From assembly GCA_964605145.1 (NCBI GenBank), contig CAZSBG010000001.1:108602-172601 (forward strand): a DNA stretch of 64,000 bases, read 5' to 3'. This stretch comes from CAZSBG01 sp964605145. Lineage in GTDB: Bacteria > Zhuqueibacterota > Zhuqueibacteria > Thermofontimicrobiales > Thermofontimicrobiaceae. Made by a program: the position numbers and the translations under genes. How positions within the stretch are numbered: the first letter of the stretch is position 1; each line of letters opens with the position of its first letter. A model generated the notes under the pieces. The model saw nothing but the letters and a program-made list of their open reading frames with translations, made no database searches and had not been told where the DNA came from. Shown here piece by piece: positions 43,223-51,649 of the stretch.

Positions 43223-44359
43223 ATGAACACTGAAAAGATTCACGTTTCTGTTGTCGACTCGAAAAAAGACTGGAACGATTTCATTAAATTCCCCTGGAAA
43301 ATCTATAAAAACGACCCGGCCTGGGTTCCCCCGCTCATCGTACAGCAAAAAGATATTTTCGATATAAAAACAAATCCATTTTTCGAACATTCCGAAGCTG
43401 AATTCTACATCGCGCGGCGCGGCAGTGAAACCGTGGGAACTATCGTCGCCATAGTAAATAACCGGCATAACATGATTCACAATGAAAATATCGGATTTTT
43501 CGGCTTTTTCGAAACCATCAAAGATTATCATGTCGCTGAAAAACTGTTTGATGCAGCAATTGAATGGTGCAGAGAAAAGAAACTCGATAAAATCCGCGGA
43601 CCGGAAAATTATTCCCAAAACGATACCTGTGGCCTGCTTGTGGATGGCTTTAATACGTCTCCGGCCATTCTCATGCCCCACAATCCGCCTTATTATCAGG
43701 AATTGATCGAGCGATATGGATTCACAAAAGCCATGGATTTATGGGCATACGAAATGGATAAAGATACAGACATGCCTGAGCGAGTAATAAGCCTGGTTGA
43801 AAAACGAAAAAAGCGGAGCAAATTTACATTTCGGAAAATCAATAAAAAAGATTTTGACAATGAACTGGAAAAAATAAAATTCGTATATAATAATGCCTGG
43901 GAGAAAAACTATGGTTTTGTTCCGCTCACTGAACACGAGCTGGAGCATATCGCTAAAAATCTCGTCCAGATTATTGATGAGGACATTGTTTTCTTCGCTG
44001 AACTGGATGGAAAGCCGGTGGGATTTTCCCTTGCCTGCCCGGACATCAATCAGGCGCTGAAAAAATTGAATGGTCGGTTGTTCCCCTTTGGTATTTTCAA
44101 ACTACTGTATTACAGTCGTAAAATCAATCGACTCCGCGTCATCATTATGGGCATCATCAAAGAATATCGAAATAAAGGACTCGACGCTGTGTTTTACGTT
44201 GACACGTACAAAAACGGAATTGCAAAAGGATACACCTGGGGAGAATTTTCATGGATTCTCGAGAACAATGAACCCATGAATGCTGCGCTCCGAAATATTG
44301 GCGCTCGTGTCTACAAAACCTATCGCCTGTACGAAAAAACTATCTCGTCTTCAAAATAG
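43223..44359 (+). CDS. bcerS: GNAT-fold acyltransferase, probable bacterial ceramide synthase
   Basis: 378 residues. N-terminal WNDFIKFPWKIYKNDPAWVP, then GNAT-like strands VGTIVAIVNNRHN and FGFFETIKDYHVAEKLFDAA. Also DKIRGPENYSQNDTCGLLVD, NPPYYQELIERYGF and a second GNAT-like half ending LENNEPMNAALRNIGARV. This family is typically listed as N-acetyltransferase or hypothetical and accompanies serine palmitoyltransferase in many bacteria; a member is the ceramide synthase of Caulobacter. It lies 108 bp after spt on the same strand. Role inferred from family and context; no acyl carrier protein gene is adjacent. Confidence 0.75.
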   Translation: MNTEKIHVSVVDSKKDWNDFIKFPWKIYKNDPAWVPPLIVQQKDIFDIKTNPFFEHSEAEFYIARRGSETVGTIVAIVNNRHNMIHNENIGFFGFFETIKDYHVAEKLFDAAIEWCREKKLDKIRGPENYSQNDTCGLLVDGFNTSPAILMPHNPPYYQELIERYGFTKAMDLWAYEMDKDTDMPERVISLVEKRKKRSKFTFRKINKKDFDNELEKIKFVYNNAWEKNYGFVPLTEHELEHIAKNLVQIIDEDIVFFAELDGKPVGFSLACPDINQALKKLNGRLFPFGIFKLLYYSRKINRLRVIIMGIIKEYRNKGLDAVFYVDTYKNGIAKGYTWGEFSWILENNEPMNAALRNIGARVYKTYRLYEKTISSSK

Positions 44360-44393
44360 AAATTCAAGCGTGAATTTATTGAATTATACAACC

Positions 44394-44439
44394 AACATCC
44401 CCTCACATTCATCTTCACAATGAAAGCTGAGGGGATGTT
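44394..44439 (+). repeat. Long perfect hairpin after the ceramide synthase gene
   Basis: AACATCCCCTCA pairs with TGAGGGGATGTT (12 bp) around a 22-nt loop, 35 bp past the stop. No T tract follows, so a classical terminator is uncertain; it could still end transcription or protect the 3' end. Confidence 0.6.
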
Positions 44440-44639
44440 AACTGGTTCGCAAGATAGGAATTTTATTCAACCCAAAAGCGATTTAATTTCAATTTCGAAT
44501 TTCATGAGAAATTCCGCTCCTGCCGCCTCGCTGCAAGGGCACACTTCCATTGCTCCAAAGCTATATTTGTCCACTTCATTTCATTTTCATAAAAAACCAT
44601 TCCATGTGACTTTTGACACATTTATATTATCGTAGCATT

Positions 44640-44809
44640 TTAACCTGGATTATTCATTGTAATGCATTAAGGAATCCAGATAGCCTGAATGGTGCTTAAT
44701 TCCGAATTCAGTATATCTAACTTTGTTAAATTTCATATATCTGATTAATTTTATTCATAACATGAAGTTAAATATCTATTGTTTGAAATTTGTGAATAAT
44801 TCAGGTTAA
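44640..44809. mobile_element. MITE-like element, family 1, copy 2
   Basis: 170 bp, reverse complement of 1885-2054 at about 94 percent identity by hand alignment. Same ends (TTAACCTGG... and ...TTCAGGTTAA). An internal CCTGGATT/AATCCAGx pair lies near the left end. It sits upstream of the lipoprotein-subtilase pair. Confidence 0.8.
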
Positions 44810-44929
44810 ATTTCTCTTTGATTCTAACCGATTAATAGTTATATTAAAGATCGCACAAATTACATCCCGATTACGAAATCGGATTGATTCATTTTTATCG
44901 CTGAAACGAATTGAGGAGGGTGACTCATT

Positions 44930-45310
44930 GTGTCGAATATCATCTTAAAAATAATAATGTTAACAGTTTTCATAACGATGGTTTTTCTTTCATGCAAAGA
45001 TGAAGACTTTGAAAAGAAGGTCGATCCAGCATTAAAATTGCAGCTTAAGCATTTAAAAGAATCATCCCGGCTGGATGAAAATATCGCCGTTGTATTTAAA
45101 GTCACAGAACCATTAACCGAAGCTCATAACGCTTTTTTGAAAGAGAAACAAATCAAAATCGCCGCGCATATCGGACCCATTTACACAGCTTCTGTTCCGG
45201 CGCGCGCGATATACGATTTATCTAAGATGAAATTTATTGAAACAATACAAAGCTCACGAACCCTGAAAACCACACCAGCGGATTCATTGAATACTATTAA
45301 AAAATTTTAG
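44930..45310 (+). CDS. Lipoprotein resembling a subtilase propeptide (inhibitor I9-like)
   Basis: 126 residues from a GTG at 44930 (GAGGAGGG upstream). Lipoprotein signal IMLTVFITMVFLSC. The mature part, ENIAVVFKVTEPLTEAHNAF...KIAAHIGPIYTASVPARAIYDLSKMKFIETIQSSR, has the alternating pattern of I9 propeptides. It parallels the region before the catalytic domain of the next protein (LVYTQVGDIFTVKVPINSI, LVKNDHIFFIQMP). It ends 12 bp before that subtilase gene. A dedicated inhibitor or folding chaperone for the protease is a reasonable inference. Confidence 0.72.
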   Translation: MSNIILKIIMLTVFITMVFLSCKDEDFEKKVDPALKLQLKHLKESSRLDENIAVVFKVTEPLTEAHNAFLKEKQIKIAAHIGPIYTASVPARAIYDLSKMKFIETIQSSRTLKTTPADSLNTIKKF

Positions 45311-45322
45311 GGAGACTGCATC

Positions 45323-47602
45323 ATGAATCTGAAATCGAAACTCTTAACATCATTTTTTATTATCCTGTTCGCCTGTTCCATATTTGCCGGGCAGTTGTCG
45401 AATGCGGATTATCAAAAACTTGATCCAAAATTGGCGCTATTTTTGGATAAGCCCGAATTACGCCTATCGCTCACCAAACATTTAAACGAAAAATTCTCCT
45501 CCGATGATTCTCAATATTTACCCCTTATCCTGAAATCATCCCTGTCAAAATCGGATCTGAATAAATTCGGCGTTTTGGTCTATACTCAGGTTGGCGACAT
45601 CTTTACCGTCAAAGTCCCGATCAACTCCATCGGAACTTTGGTGAAAAACGATCATATCTTTTTCATTCAAATGCCGCAGGAAGTTACTGCACAAACCGAT
45701 GAAAGTTTGACCGAAATTAATGCTATTCAGACTCGTCAGCAATACAATGTGTCAGGTGAAGGTGTCATTATCGGTGTTGTGGATACCGGCATCGACTGGC
45801 GCCACATGGACTTTCGAAACGCAGATGGTTCCACACGGATAAAAGTCATGCTCGATTTCAGTGATCCCGGCGATTCCAACGGCGATGGTTTTCTGGATGG
45901 TCCGGATCAGTACGGTGGAACGCTGTATACGGAGCAGGAAATAAACGATGCGCTGAACGGCACCGGCACGGTGAACGAATCCGACGTTGTGGGGCATGGC
46001 ACGCACGTGGCTGGCTGCGCTGCGGGAAATGGACAGGCAACAGGAAATGGCATTCCTTCAGGAACCTATGTCGGCGTTGCCCCGGAGGCAGAACTCATTA
46101 TTGTAAAAGGGACTCGTGTTAACGGTAGCAATTCTTTCAATGAATGGGACTACATAAATGGGATGGCATTTATTGACAGTGTGGCCACTGCCATGGGAAA
46201 ACCATACGTGATCAATCTGAGTCTTGGCGGCAGCAGTGGACCGCATGATGGCAAAGGTCTTGGGGAACAGGCCATTGATAATCTGGTCGGGCCCGGCATT
46301 TTGGGAAAAGCGGTCGTGGTTTCTGCCGGCAACGAAGGTGGAAAGGCCATTCACACCAGCGGCACATTCAGCGGTGGAACAACCAATATCGAAACAAAAT
46401 TTGATGTGTCATCCTACACACCGAATCCCAGCAATGTTGATGATTATATCCAGTTCGATGGATGGTACAAATCATTATTTAATTATTCAGTCCAGGTAAT
46501 TACTCCAGACGGGGATACCTACGGGCCAGTCTCAAGCGGTCACGATTCAGGCTTTGATACGGATGATGGGGTCATCTACATATCCAATGCAAAAGGAGGC
46601 CCCAGCAGTTTAAATGGAGATAAATACATACTCATCCAAATTTACGACTACTATTCCAGTAAACCACCGAAAAACGGTGAATGGAAAATTAAGGTTTTTG
46701 GTTCAGCCGGGCGGTTTGATTTGTGGTTAGGAGGAGCAAGTATGACAGTGGCCTTCACAACAAATGTCGATTATACCATGATTGCCGGCACCCCGGGAAC
46801 GGCCTTTAACGCCATTACAGTGGGATCTTACGTGACAAAATCGCGCTGGACTGATCTGGACGGAAATTCCTTGTATGTCCCCGGATTGAATGTGAATGAG
46901 ATTTCATCATTTTCCAGTCCGGGACCCACACGGGATGGACGCACCAAGCCTGATATTTGTGCGCCGGGAGAAAAAATCGCATCCAGCTATTCAGTTACAG
47001 CGCCGCCGAGCGGGTCGTATTCCATTTTCAATTCCGGCAGCAATGACTATCCCAATGCCTATATCTGCGAAGATAACAAGCACGCCATCACACAGGGAAC
47101 GAGTATGGCTGCGCCGCATGTGGCAGGCCTTGTTGCGCTCATGTTCGAGCAGTACCCAAATCGCGATGCCATTCAGGTGCGAAGCTCATTGACAGAGACA
47201 GCCCGAAACGACAGTTATACCGGCACAGTTCCCAATGATACCTGGGGCTACGGAAAAATTGATGCCTTAGCTGCCATGTTAAATTTACCCGTCAGCCAGG
47301 AAGATTCAAAACCGACTCTGCCCAGGTCAACACTTTTGTATCAAAATTATCCCAATCCGTTCAACCCGTCCACGGTTATTTCTTATTATTTGAATTCACC
47401 GTCCCGTGTCACGGTTCGCGTAATTAATGTGATGGGACAAACAATTCAGACACTGGTAGAGAGGAAGCAGACTTCAGGGATTCACCATATCAAATGGAAC
47501 GGAAAGGATAATGCAGGTCAGCCGGTGGCCAGTGGAATTTATTTTTATCGGCTGGAAGCCGGGTCTTTTACTCAAACAAAGAAGATGATTTTGTTGCCGT
47601 AG
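45323..47602 (+). CDS. Secreted subtilisin-like serine protease (S8) with C-terminal sorting domain
   Basis: 759 residues with a signal peptide (LLTSFFIILFACSIFAGQ) and its own N-terminal prodomain. Catalytic Asp154 is in GVVDTGIDWRHMD, His225 in GHGTHVAG, and Ser594 in GTSMAAPHVAGLVALMF; the oxyanion Asn is in VVSAGNEGG. A PA-like or jelly-roll insertion of about 200 residues separates His and Ser. The C-terminus (about 670-759) has YQNYPNPFNPSTVISY...GIYFYRLEAGSFTQTKKMILL, a type IX secretion-like sorting domain. Preceded by a propeptide-like lipoprotein gene. Confidence 0.93.
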   Translation: MNLKSKLLTSFFIILFACSIFAGQLSNADYQKLDPKLALFLDKPELRLSLTKHLNEKFSSDDSQYLPLILKSSLSKSDLNKFGVLVYTQVGDIFTVKVPINSIGTLVKNDHIFFIQMPQEVTAQTDESLTEINAIQTRQQYNVSGEGVIIGVVDTGIDWRHMDFRNADGSTRIKVMLDFSDPGDSNGDGFLDGPDQYGGTLYTEQEINDALNGTGTVNESDVVGHGTHVAGCAAGNGQATGNGIPSGTYVGVAPEAELIIVKGTRVNGSNSFNEWDYINGMAFIDSVATAMGKPYVINLSLGGSSGPHDGKGLGEQAIDNLVGPGILGKAVVVSAGNEGGKAIHTSGTFSGGTTNIETKFDVSSYTPNPSNVDDYIQFDGWYKSLFNYSVQVITPDGDTYGPVSSGHDSGFDTDDGVIYISNAKGGPSSLNGDKYILIQIYDYYSSKPPKNGEWKIKVFGSAGRFDLWLGGASMTVAFTTNVDYTMIAGTPGTAFNAITVGSYVTKSRWTDLDGNSLYVPGLNVNEISSFSSPGPTRDGRTKPDICAPGEKIASSYSVTAPPSGSYSIFNSGSNDYPNAYICEDNKHAITQGTSMAAPHVAGLVALMFEQYPNRDAIQVRSSLTETARNDSYTGTVPNDTWGYGKIDALAAMLNLPVSQEDSKPTLPRSTLLYQNYPNPFNPSTVISYYLNSPSRVTVRVINVMGQTIQTLVERKQTSGIHHIKWNGKDNAGQPVASGIYFYRLEAGSFTQTKKMILLP

Positions 47603-47615
47603 ATTCGAAGAGCGT

Positions 47616-47720
47616 GGGGCGTAAGGCGTAGAGCGAGTAGCGTAAAGCGTAAGGCGAAATAAAATTGTATAAAACTTCATATAATTTTTACATTATCCTT
47701 CGCTCTACGCCTCACGCCCC
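47616..47720. repeat. Large inverted repeat between convergent genes
   Basis: 47616-47635 (GGGGCGTAAGGCGTAGAGCG) pairs with 47701-47720 at 19 of 20 bases around 65 nt. The left arm and loop also contain tandem variants of GCGTAAGGCG / GCGTAGAGCG. The right arm contains the rlmB stop codon and its last codons, so the repeat edge has been used as coding sequence. Confidence 0.75.
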
Positions 47721-48448
47721 CTCTGCCTCCTCACCTCCGCAAAAATAAGCGCAGCAGCCACGGAAGCATTCAACGAATTCATTTTACCGACCATGGGTAT
47801 TCGCACCAAAAAATCGCATTTTTCGCGGATGAGCCGGCGCAGGCCATTGCCTTCGCTGCCTATGACTACGCCCAGCGGCCCTTTTAAATTTGACTGATAA
47901 TAGCTTTCTTCTGCGTCCTGATCCGCCCCTGCAATCCAGATTCCTTTTTCCTTTAATTCATCCAATTCCCGCGCCAGATTGGTGACTCGCACAACAGGCA
48001 TGTACGCGATGGCGCCGGCTGAGGTTTTTGCAACCACATCGGACAGGCCGGCCGAGCGGTCTTTGGGGATGAAGATGCCGTGAAAGCCGAACGCCTCGGC
48101 AGATCGAATGATGGCGCCCAGATTGTGCGGATCCTGTATTTCATCCAAAATAGCGATAAGCGGCGGTTCATTTTTTCTCTCTGCATTTTGAAAAACTTTC
48201 TCTGCATCGCTATATTCATATTCAATGGTTACGGCGACAATGCCCTGAGTCCCCTCGTGGCCGGCCAATTCGATCAATTTCTTCCGATCGACAAATCGAA
48301 CCGGGATGCCGCGCTGCCGGGCAAGTTGCTCGATTTTCTGATCCCGTTTCTGCTTTCCGCCGGCTGCCATAAATATTTTTTGAATGGGCAGGCCGGCTTC
48401 CAGCGCTTCTTTCACAGGATTTTTTCCGTAAATTGTATTTGCCAACAA
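47705..48448 (-). CDS. rlmB: 23S rRNA (guanosine-2'-O)-methyltransferase RlmB (TrmH family)
   Basis: 247 residues. The N-terminal substrate-binding domain has YGKNPVKEALEAGLPIQKIF. The SPOUT domain shows LDEIQDPHNLGAIIRSAEAF, GVVIGSEGNGLRRLIRE and IPMVGKMNSLNASVAAALI, the three TrmH motifs. It methylates G2251-type positions of 23S rRNA. The last codons (RRQRGREA) and stop lie in the arm of an inverted repeat, so the C-terminal tail may be an accidental extension. Confidence 0.95.
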   Translation of the reverse strand: MLANTIYGKNPVKEALEAGLPIQKIFMAAGGKQKRDQKIEQLARQRGIPVRFVDRKKLIELAGHEGTQGIVAVTIEYEYSDAEKVFQNAERKNEPPLIAILDEIQDPHNLGAIIRSAEAFGFHGIFIPKDRSAGLSDVVAKTSAGAIAYMPVVRVTNLARELDELKEKGIWIAGADQDAEESYYQSNLKGPLGVVIGSEGNGLRRLIREKCDFLVRIPMVGKMNSLNASVAAALIFAEVRRQRGREA

Positions 48449-48508
48449 ACTTCCTTAAAATTATAAACTATCTATTTTGTAAGTTTAGAAATCTCAATTA
48501 GCAAATAA

Positions 48509-48671
48509 TACTACTTAGTCAGGTTACCCTTTTTCTGTCATTCCTGTATGTTTTTTACAGGAATCTCATTCTAAATCACGAGGAGATTCCCACTAAAAGC
48601 ATGCGGGAATGACAACAATAGGGAAATATTGCCTTACATTTTGAGATATTTTTTAATTTGACTAAGTAGTA
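48509..48671. mobile_element. MITE-like element, family 3, copy 1
   Basis: 163 bp bounded by TACTACTTAGTCA and its inverse TGACTAAGTAGTA. Inside are an imperfect TTCCTGTATG...ACAGGAATCTC hairpin and a GGGAATGACA motif shared with family 2. A further copy, inverted, begins at 63818. Confidence 0.78.
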
Positions 48672-48803
48672 ATAATAAAACTCAAACAATTTTCAATAAC
48701 CAAATTATTCTGAATTTCAAATCCATTCTTTTATCGTTTTGAATTTTGATTCCTGGAATTTATTTATAATTTGAGATTTGGATATTGTTTTTTTCAATAC
48801 TTG

Positions 48804-49028
48804 CTACCGGACACTTTTTACAAAACGATATTTTTTATAGAATTGTCATGCCCGAATGCCATGTCCAGCTTCCATTAAATTTATAAAGGATGACAGACTG
48901 GGCTTCTATCGGGCATCCATTTGACAAAATTTTATGAGATTCCCGCCAAAAACATGTGACCGAAGGGAATGCCTGTGGTACGGGAATGACAGCTCTACTG
49001 AACATAATTTGAAAAGTGTCCGGTAGTG
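48804..49028. mobile_element. MITE-like element, family 2, copy B
   Basis: Inverted copy of 41546-41772, 225 bp, ends CTACCGGACACTTTT and AAAAGTGTCCGGTAGTG. Near-identical except in the roughly 30 bp next to its left end, where the two copies diverge. Confidence 0.85.
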
Positions 49029-49068
49029 AATTTCAATAAAACCCAAAACGGGAATAAAACGGGAGAAA

Positions 49069-50211
49069 CTAAAATTCTCCTTCCAATCCCAGCCCTGGTT
49101 TATCGTTCAAAATCATGCGGCCTTTTTCCACTTTGACAGAACTGAACGGATCGTTGGCCACGAGCAGATTGCCATCCAGATCGGCATAATCCACCAACGG
49201 ACTGATATGTGCAGCCGCGGCTATGGCGCAACTGCTCTCGATCATGCAGCCCAGCATCACCTTCATGCCCAGGGAACGCGCCATCCAGATCATGCGCAGC
49301 GCTTCCTGAATACCGGCGCTTTTCATCAATTTGATATTGATGCCGTCGTAGGCAGTCGCCAATTTGGGGATGTCCGACGCGCTTTTCACCGCTTCGTCGG
49401 CAATGATGGGAATATTCACGCGATCGCGCAGCCAGCGGGTCTCTTCCAGCATGCGTGAAGGCATGGGCTGCTCGATGAACTCGACGCCCATCTTTTCCAG
49501 CCACAAAATCTTCTCCAGCGCCTCTTCCTTGTTTTTCCAGCCTTCATTGGCGTCCACTCGCAGCGTTTTATCGGTCACGTCGCGGACTGCTTTCATGATT
49601 TCTTCGTCGTTGTTCTTGCCGACCTTGATTTTGAGGATCGGGTATTCTTCCGCTTCTTTTATCTTCGACTGCATCACTTCCGGCGTATCGATTCCAATGC
49701 TGAACGACGTTGCCGGCGTTTTGGATTTGTCGAGTCCCAAATATTTATAAAGGGGCACGCCCAGGCTTTTGCCAACCCAGTCCATGATGGCAATATCCAC
49801 GGCGCATTTACCGGCAGTCTGTGCCTCGTGCAGTTTCTGAATTTCATGGCCCATATCGACAAAATGCCAGGGATCGTATTTTTCAACCACCGCTTTTGCT
49901 TCTTCGATGATCGCGATAGTGCTCTCCGGCGTTTCATCGTAACGAATATTTGGCGCTGCTTCGCCAATTCCAAAAACGCCATTCTTTGAAAATTTCACAA
50001 ACACATTGTGCTTTACATTCGATGAATTTCGGGCAATTGTCCATGTGTGTCTCAAATTCAAATCTTTGATCTTGTATTCCAACATCGTTCCTCCTGTGTT
50101 TTCACTGCATCCAGTGAGTTGAGTTAAAGGCAACACGCCGGCGTGAATCGCGCTCAGGCCGGCAATCGCTTTTCCACTTGTTTTTAAGAATTGTTTTCGG
50201 GTTATGTCCAT
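49069..50211 (-). CDS. Dipeptide epimerase of the enolase superfamily (Ala-Glu epimerase-like)
   Basis: 380 residues from the ATG at 50211. An export signal with a single-Arg Tat-like start (ITRKQFLKTSGKAIAGLSAI) ends in a lipobox-like LTGC; cytosolic relatives lack this. Enolase-superfamily residues: Lys pair in ILKIKVGKN, metal ligands in LRVDANEGW, EFIEQPM and IIADEAV, second Lys in INIKLMKSAG. Such enzymes epimerise L-Ala-D-Glu from peptidoglycan. Next to an NlpC/P60 peptidase (same strand, 256 bp upstream), as in the Bacillus ykf set. Confidence 0.88.
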   Translation of the reverse strand: MDITRKQFLKTSGKAIAGLSAIHAGVLPLTQLTGCSENTGGTMLEYKIKDLNLRHTWTIARNSSNVKHNVFVKFSKNGVFGIGEAAPNIRYDETPESTIAIIEEAKAVVEKYDPWHFVDMGHEIQKLHEAQTAGKCAVDIAIMDWVGKSLGVPLYKYLGLDKSKTPATSFSIGIDTPEVMQSKIKEAEEYPILKIKVGKNNDEEIMKAVRDVTDKTLRVDANEGWKNKEEALEKILWLEKMGVEFIEQPMPSRMLEETRWLRDRVNIPIIADEAVKSASDIPKLATAYDGINIKLMKSAGIQEALRMIWMARSLGMKVMLGCMIESSCAIAAAAHISPLVDYADLDGNLLVANDPFSSVKVEKGRMILNDKPGLGLEGEF

Positions 50212-50270
50212 TTTTAGCCACTCCACTTTTTTCATAACAAAAAGTCAAATTCTAAACTTTTTTGGGAAAT

Positions 50271-50390
50271 AATTCCAAATTTAAAAGTTCAATTTTCAAA
50301 CTTCACTCGAAAACACCGAACCAATTGGCCCTGTCTGAGTTTGATTTTTGGATTTTGATATTGTGATTTATTTGTTTTTTGGGTTTTATA
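50271..50390. repeat. Dispersed intergenic repeat (AATTCCAAA type), copy 1
   Basis: Begins AATTCCAAAT, continues with AAAAGTTCAATTTTCA and GAGTTTGATTTTT. A recognisably related copy lies at 59632-59750 in the same orientation, with many substitutions. Non-coding. Confidence 0.55.
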
Positions 50391-50467
50391 CATTGCTATT
50401 TCGTTTTTATGAGGCATTGCTGTAAGGATGAAGTTATTAGGTACATTCCAAAAGTCATAATTCATCA

Positions 50468-51616
50468 CTATTTATCCAAAATCCGCCGAACCGCCTGCAG
50501 GCCGTTTCGCCGGTACTCGCTGTACTCTTCATCTTCAGGATTGAAGCTGTTGATGCGGACACGGCCGTCTGAATGAATGACTTTTTTATCACCGATGTAC
50601 ATGCCCACATGCGTGATTCGGTCGATGCTTTTTCCAAAGAACAGCAAATCCCCGGTTTTTAAATTATTCAGTTCATCATCCATGACAACTTCTTTCCCGG
50701 TTTTCACCTGCATATTGGCGTCTCTCGGCAGCATTATTCCGATGGATTTGTACAGCGTCTGCGTGAAGCCGGAGCAGTCGAATCCTTTGGTCGAGCGCCC
50801 GCCCCAGAGATAAGGGATACCGATAAACCGCTGGGCCAGTTCCACCATTTTCTCCGGATCCTGTTTTACTTCGTCCATCTTTTTCAAATCCAAAACCGAA
50901 CCAGCCGGGATGAAACCGCTTCGACCATCGGCCAGCTCCACTTTGTGCCAGTTGCCATTTCTGCCGCGGTCGATCAACATGTTCCCCCAAACCGCATCGG
51001 ACACCGTTTTTCCGGATGCAATGGGCTTTTCCCAGATTTGATCGTGAGTCGCCGTGACAATCACTTTCTTCTGTTGTCGCCAGTTTTGAATGAAATTTTC
51101 ATCGCCAATTTCAAGGGCGCTTCCCATGAGCCAGCCCAAATAACCATCTTCCAGTTGACAGTATTTCCAAAAGCTGCCTCGTTTTTTCAGGACTTTCACC
51201 TCCGTGCCCATGGTCGCCTGGCTGATTGTTTCATAATTAACATCACTGTTTCGCCTGAGCTGGGCCACACTCACTTCAATGACGCCGTAGATTTCGCCAT
51301 TGAGCGACTCATCAGGCAGCACGAGAACACTGTCAACGACCTGATATTTCGTCTCAGAGGTTATTCGCTCCGCCAATTCATTTTTGGCATCCGAGGAAAG
51401 CACCTCTCCTCGTAAAACAATGCTGCTGCCCTTTTTTTCAGCCTTCACATCAAAAACAAAAACGCGTTTGTCCGGGCAATATTTTTCTTCGACCTGCTCC
51501 AAAATGGCGGCAACATCTTTTGGGAGCGCTCCATTATTTTGATTGCAGGAAAATGAAACAAGCACAACAAAAACTAAAACTCCCCAAATACTAAAACCTG
51601 ATTTTCGACTTCTCAT
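50468..51616 (-). CDS. NlpC/P60 lipoprotein with SH3-like domains
   Basis: About 382 residues from the ATG at 51616 (AAGGAG 12 bases ahead; ATG at 51643 has none). Lipoprotein signal VLVFVVLVSFSC. Two bacterial SH3-like regions are visible (about 130-190, GTEVKVLKKRGSFWKYCQL and DGYLGWL; about 190-250, GRNGNWHKVELADGRSGFIP). The NlpC/P60 domain has YLWGGRSTKGFDCSGF (Cys), ITHVGMYIGD (His) and VIHSDG (His). The order matches gamma-D-glutamyl-diamino-acid peptidases (YkfC, DPP6). Works naturally with the neighbouring Ala-Glu epimerase. Confidence 0.9.
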   Translation of the reverse strand: MRSRKSGFSIWGVLVFVVLVSFSCNQNNGALPKDVAAILEQVEEKYCPDKRVFVFDVKAEKKGSSIVLRGEVLSSDAKNELAERITSETKYQVVDSVLVLPDESLNGEIYGVIEVSVAQLRRNSDVNYETISQATMGTEVKVLKKRGSFWKYCQLEDGYLGWLMGSALEIGDENFIQNWRQQKKVIVTATHDQIWEKPIASGKTVSDAVWGNMLIDRGRNGNWHKVELADGRSGFIPAGSVLDLKKMDEVKQDPEKMVELAQRFIGIPYLWGGRSTKGFDCSGFTQTLYKSIGIMLPRDANMQVKTGKEVVMDDELNNLKTGDLLFFGKSIDRITHVGMYIGDKKVIHSDGRVRINSFNPEDEEYSEYRRNGLQAVRRILDK

Positions 51617-51649
51617 ATAATTGAATAACTCCTTTTTCATCAATAATTA

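Larger units (their letters stand above)
44360..44929. other. 570-bp intergenic region with hairpin and MITE-like element
   Basis: Holds the hairpin 44394-44439 and the family 1 element 44640-44809. A 71-codon ORF at 44420-44635 has no recognisable features and is not called. Confidence 0.7.
48449..49068. other. 620-bp intergenic region packed with two MITE-like elements
   Basis: Contains the family 3 element 48509-48671 and the family 2 element 48804-49028, with AT-rich sequence between. No ORF of note. Confidence 0.75.

Noticed and set aside
44420..44635. 71-codon plus-strand ORF after the ceramide synthase gene
   Set aside because: No ribosome-binding site, no recognisable motif, starts inside the hairpin; reads like chance.
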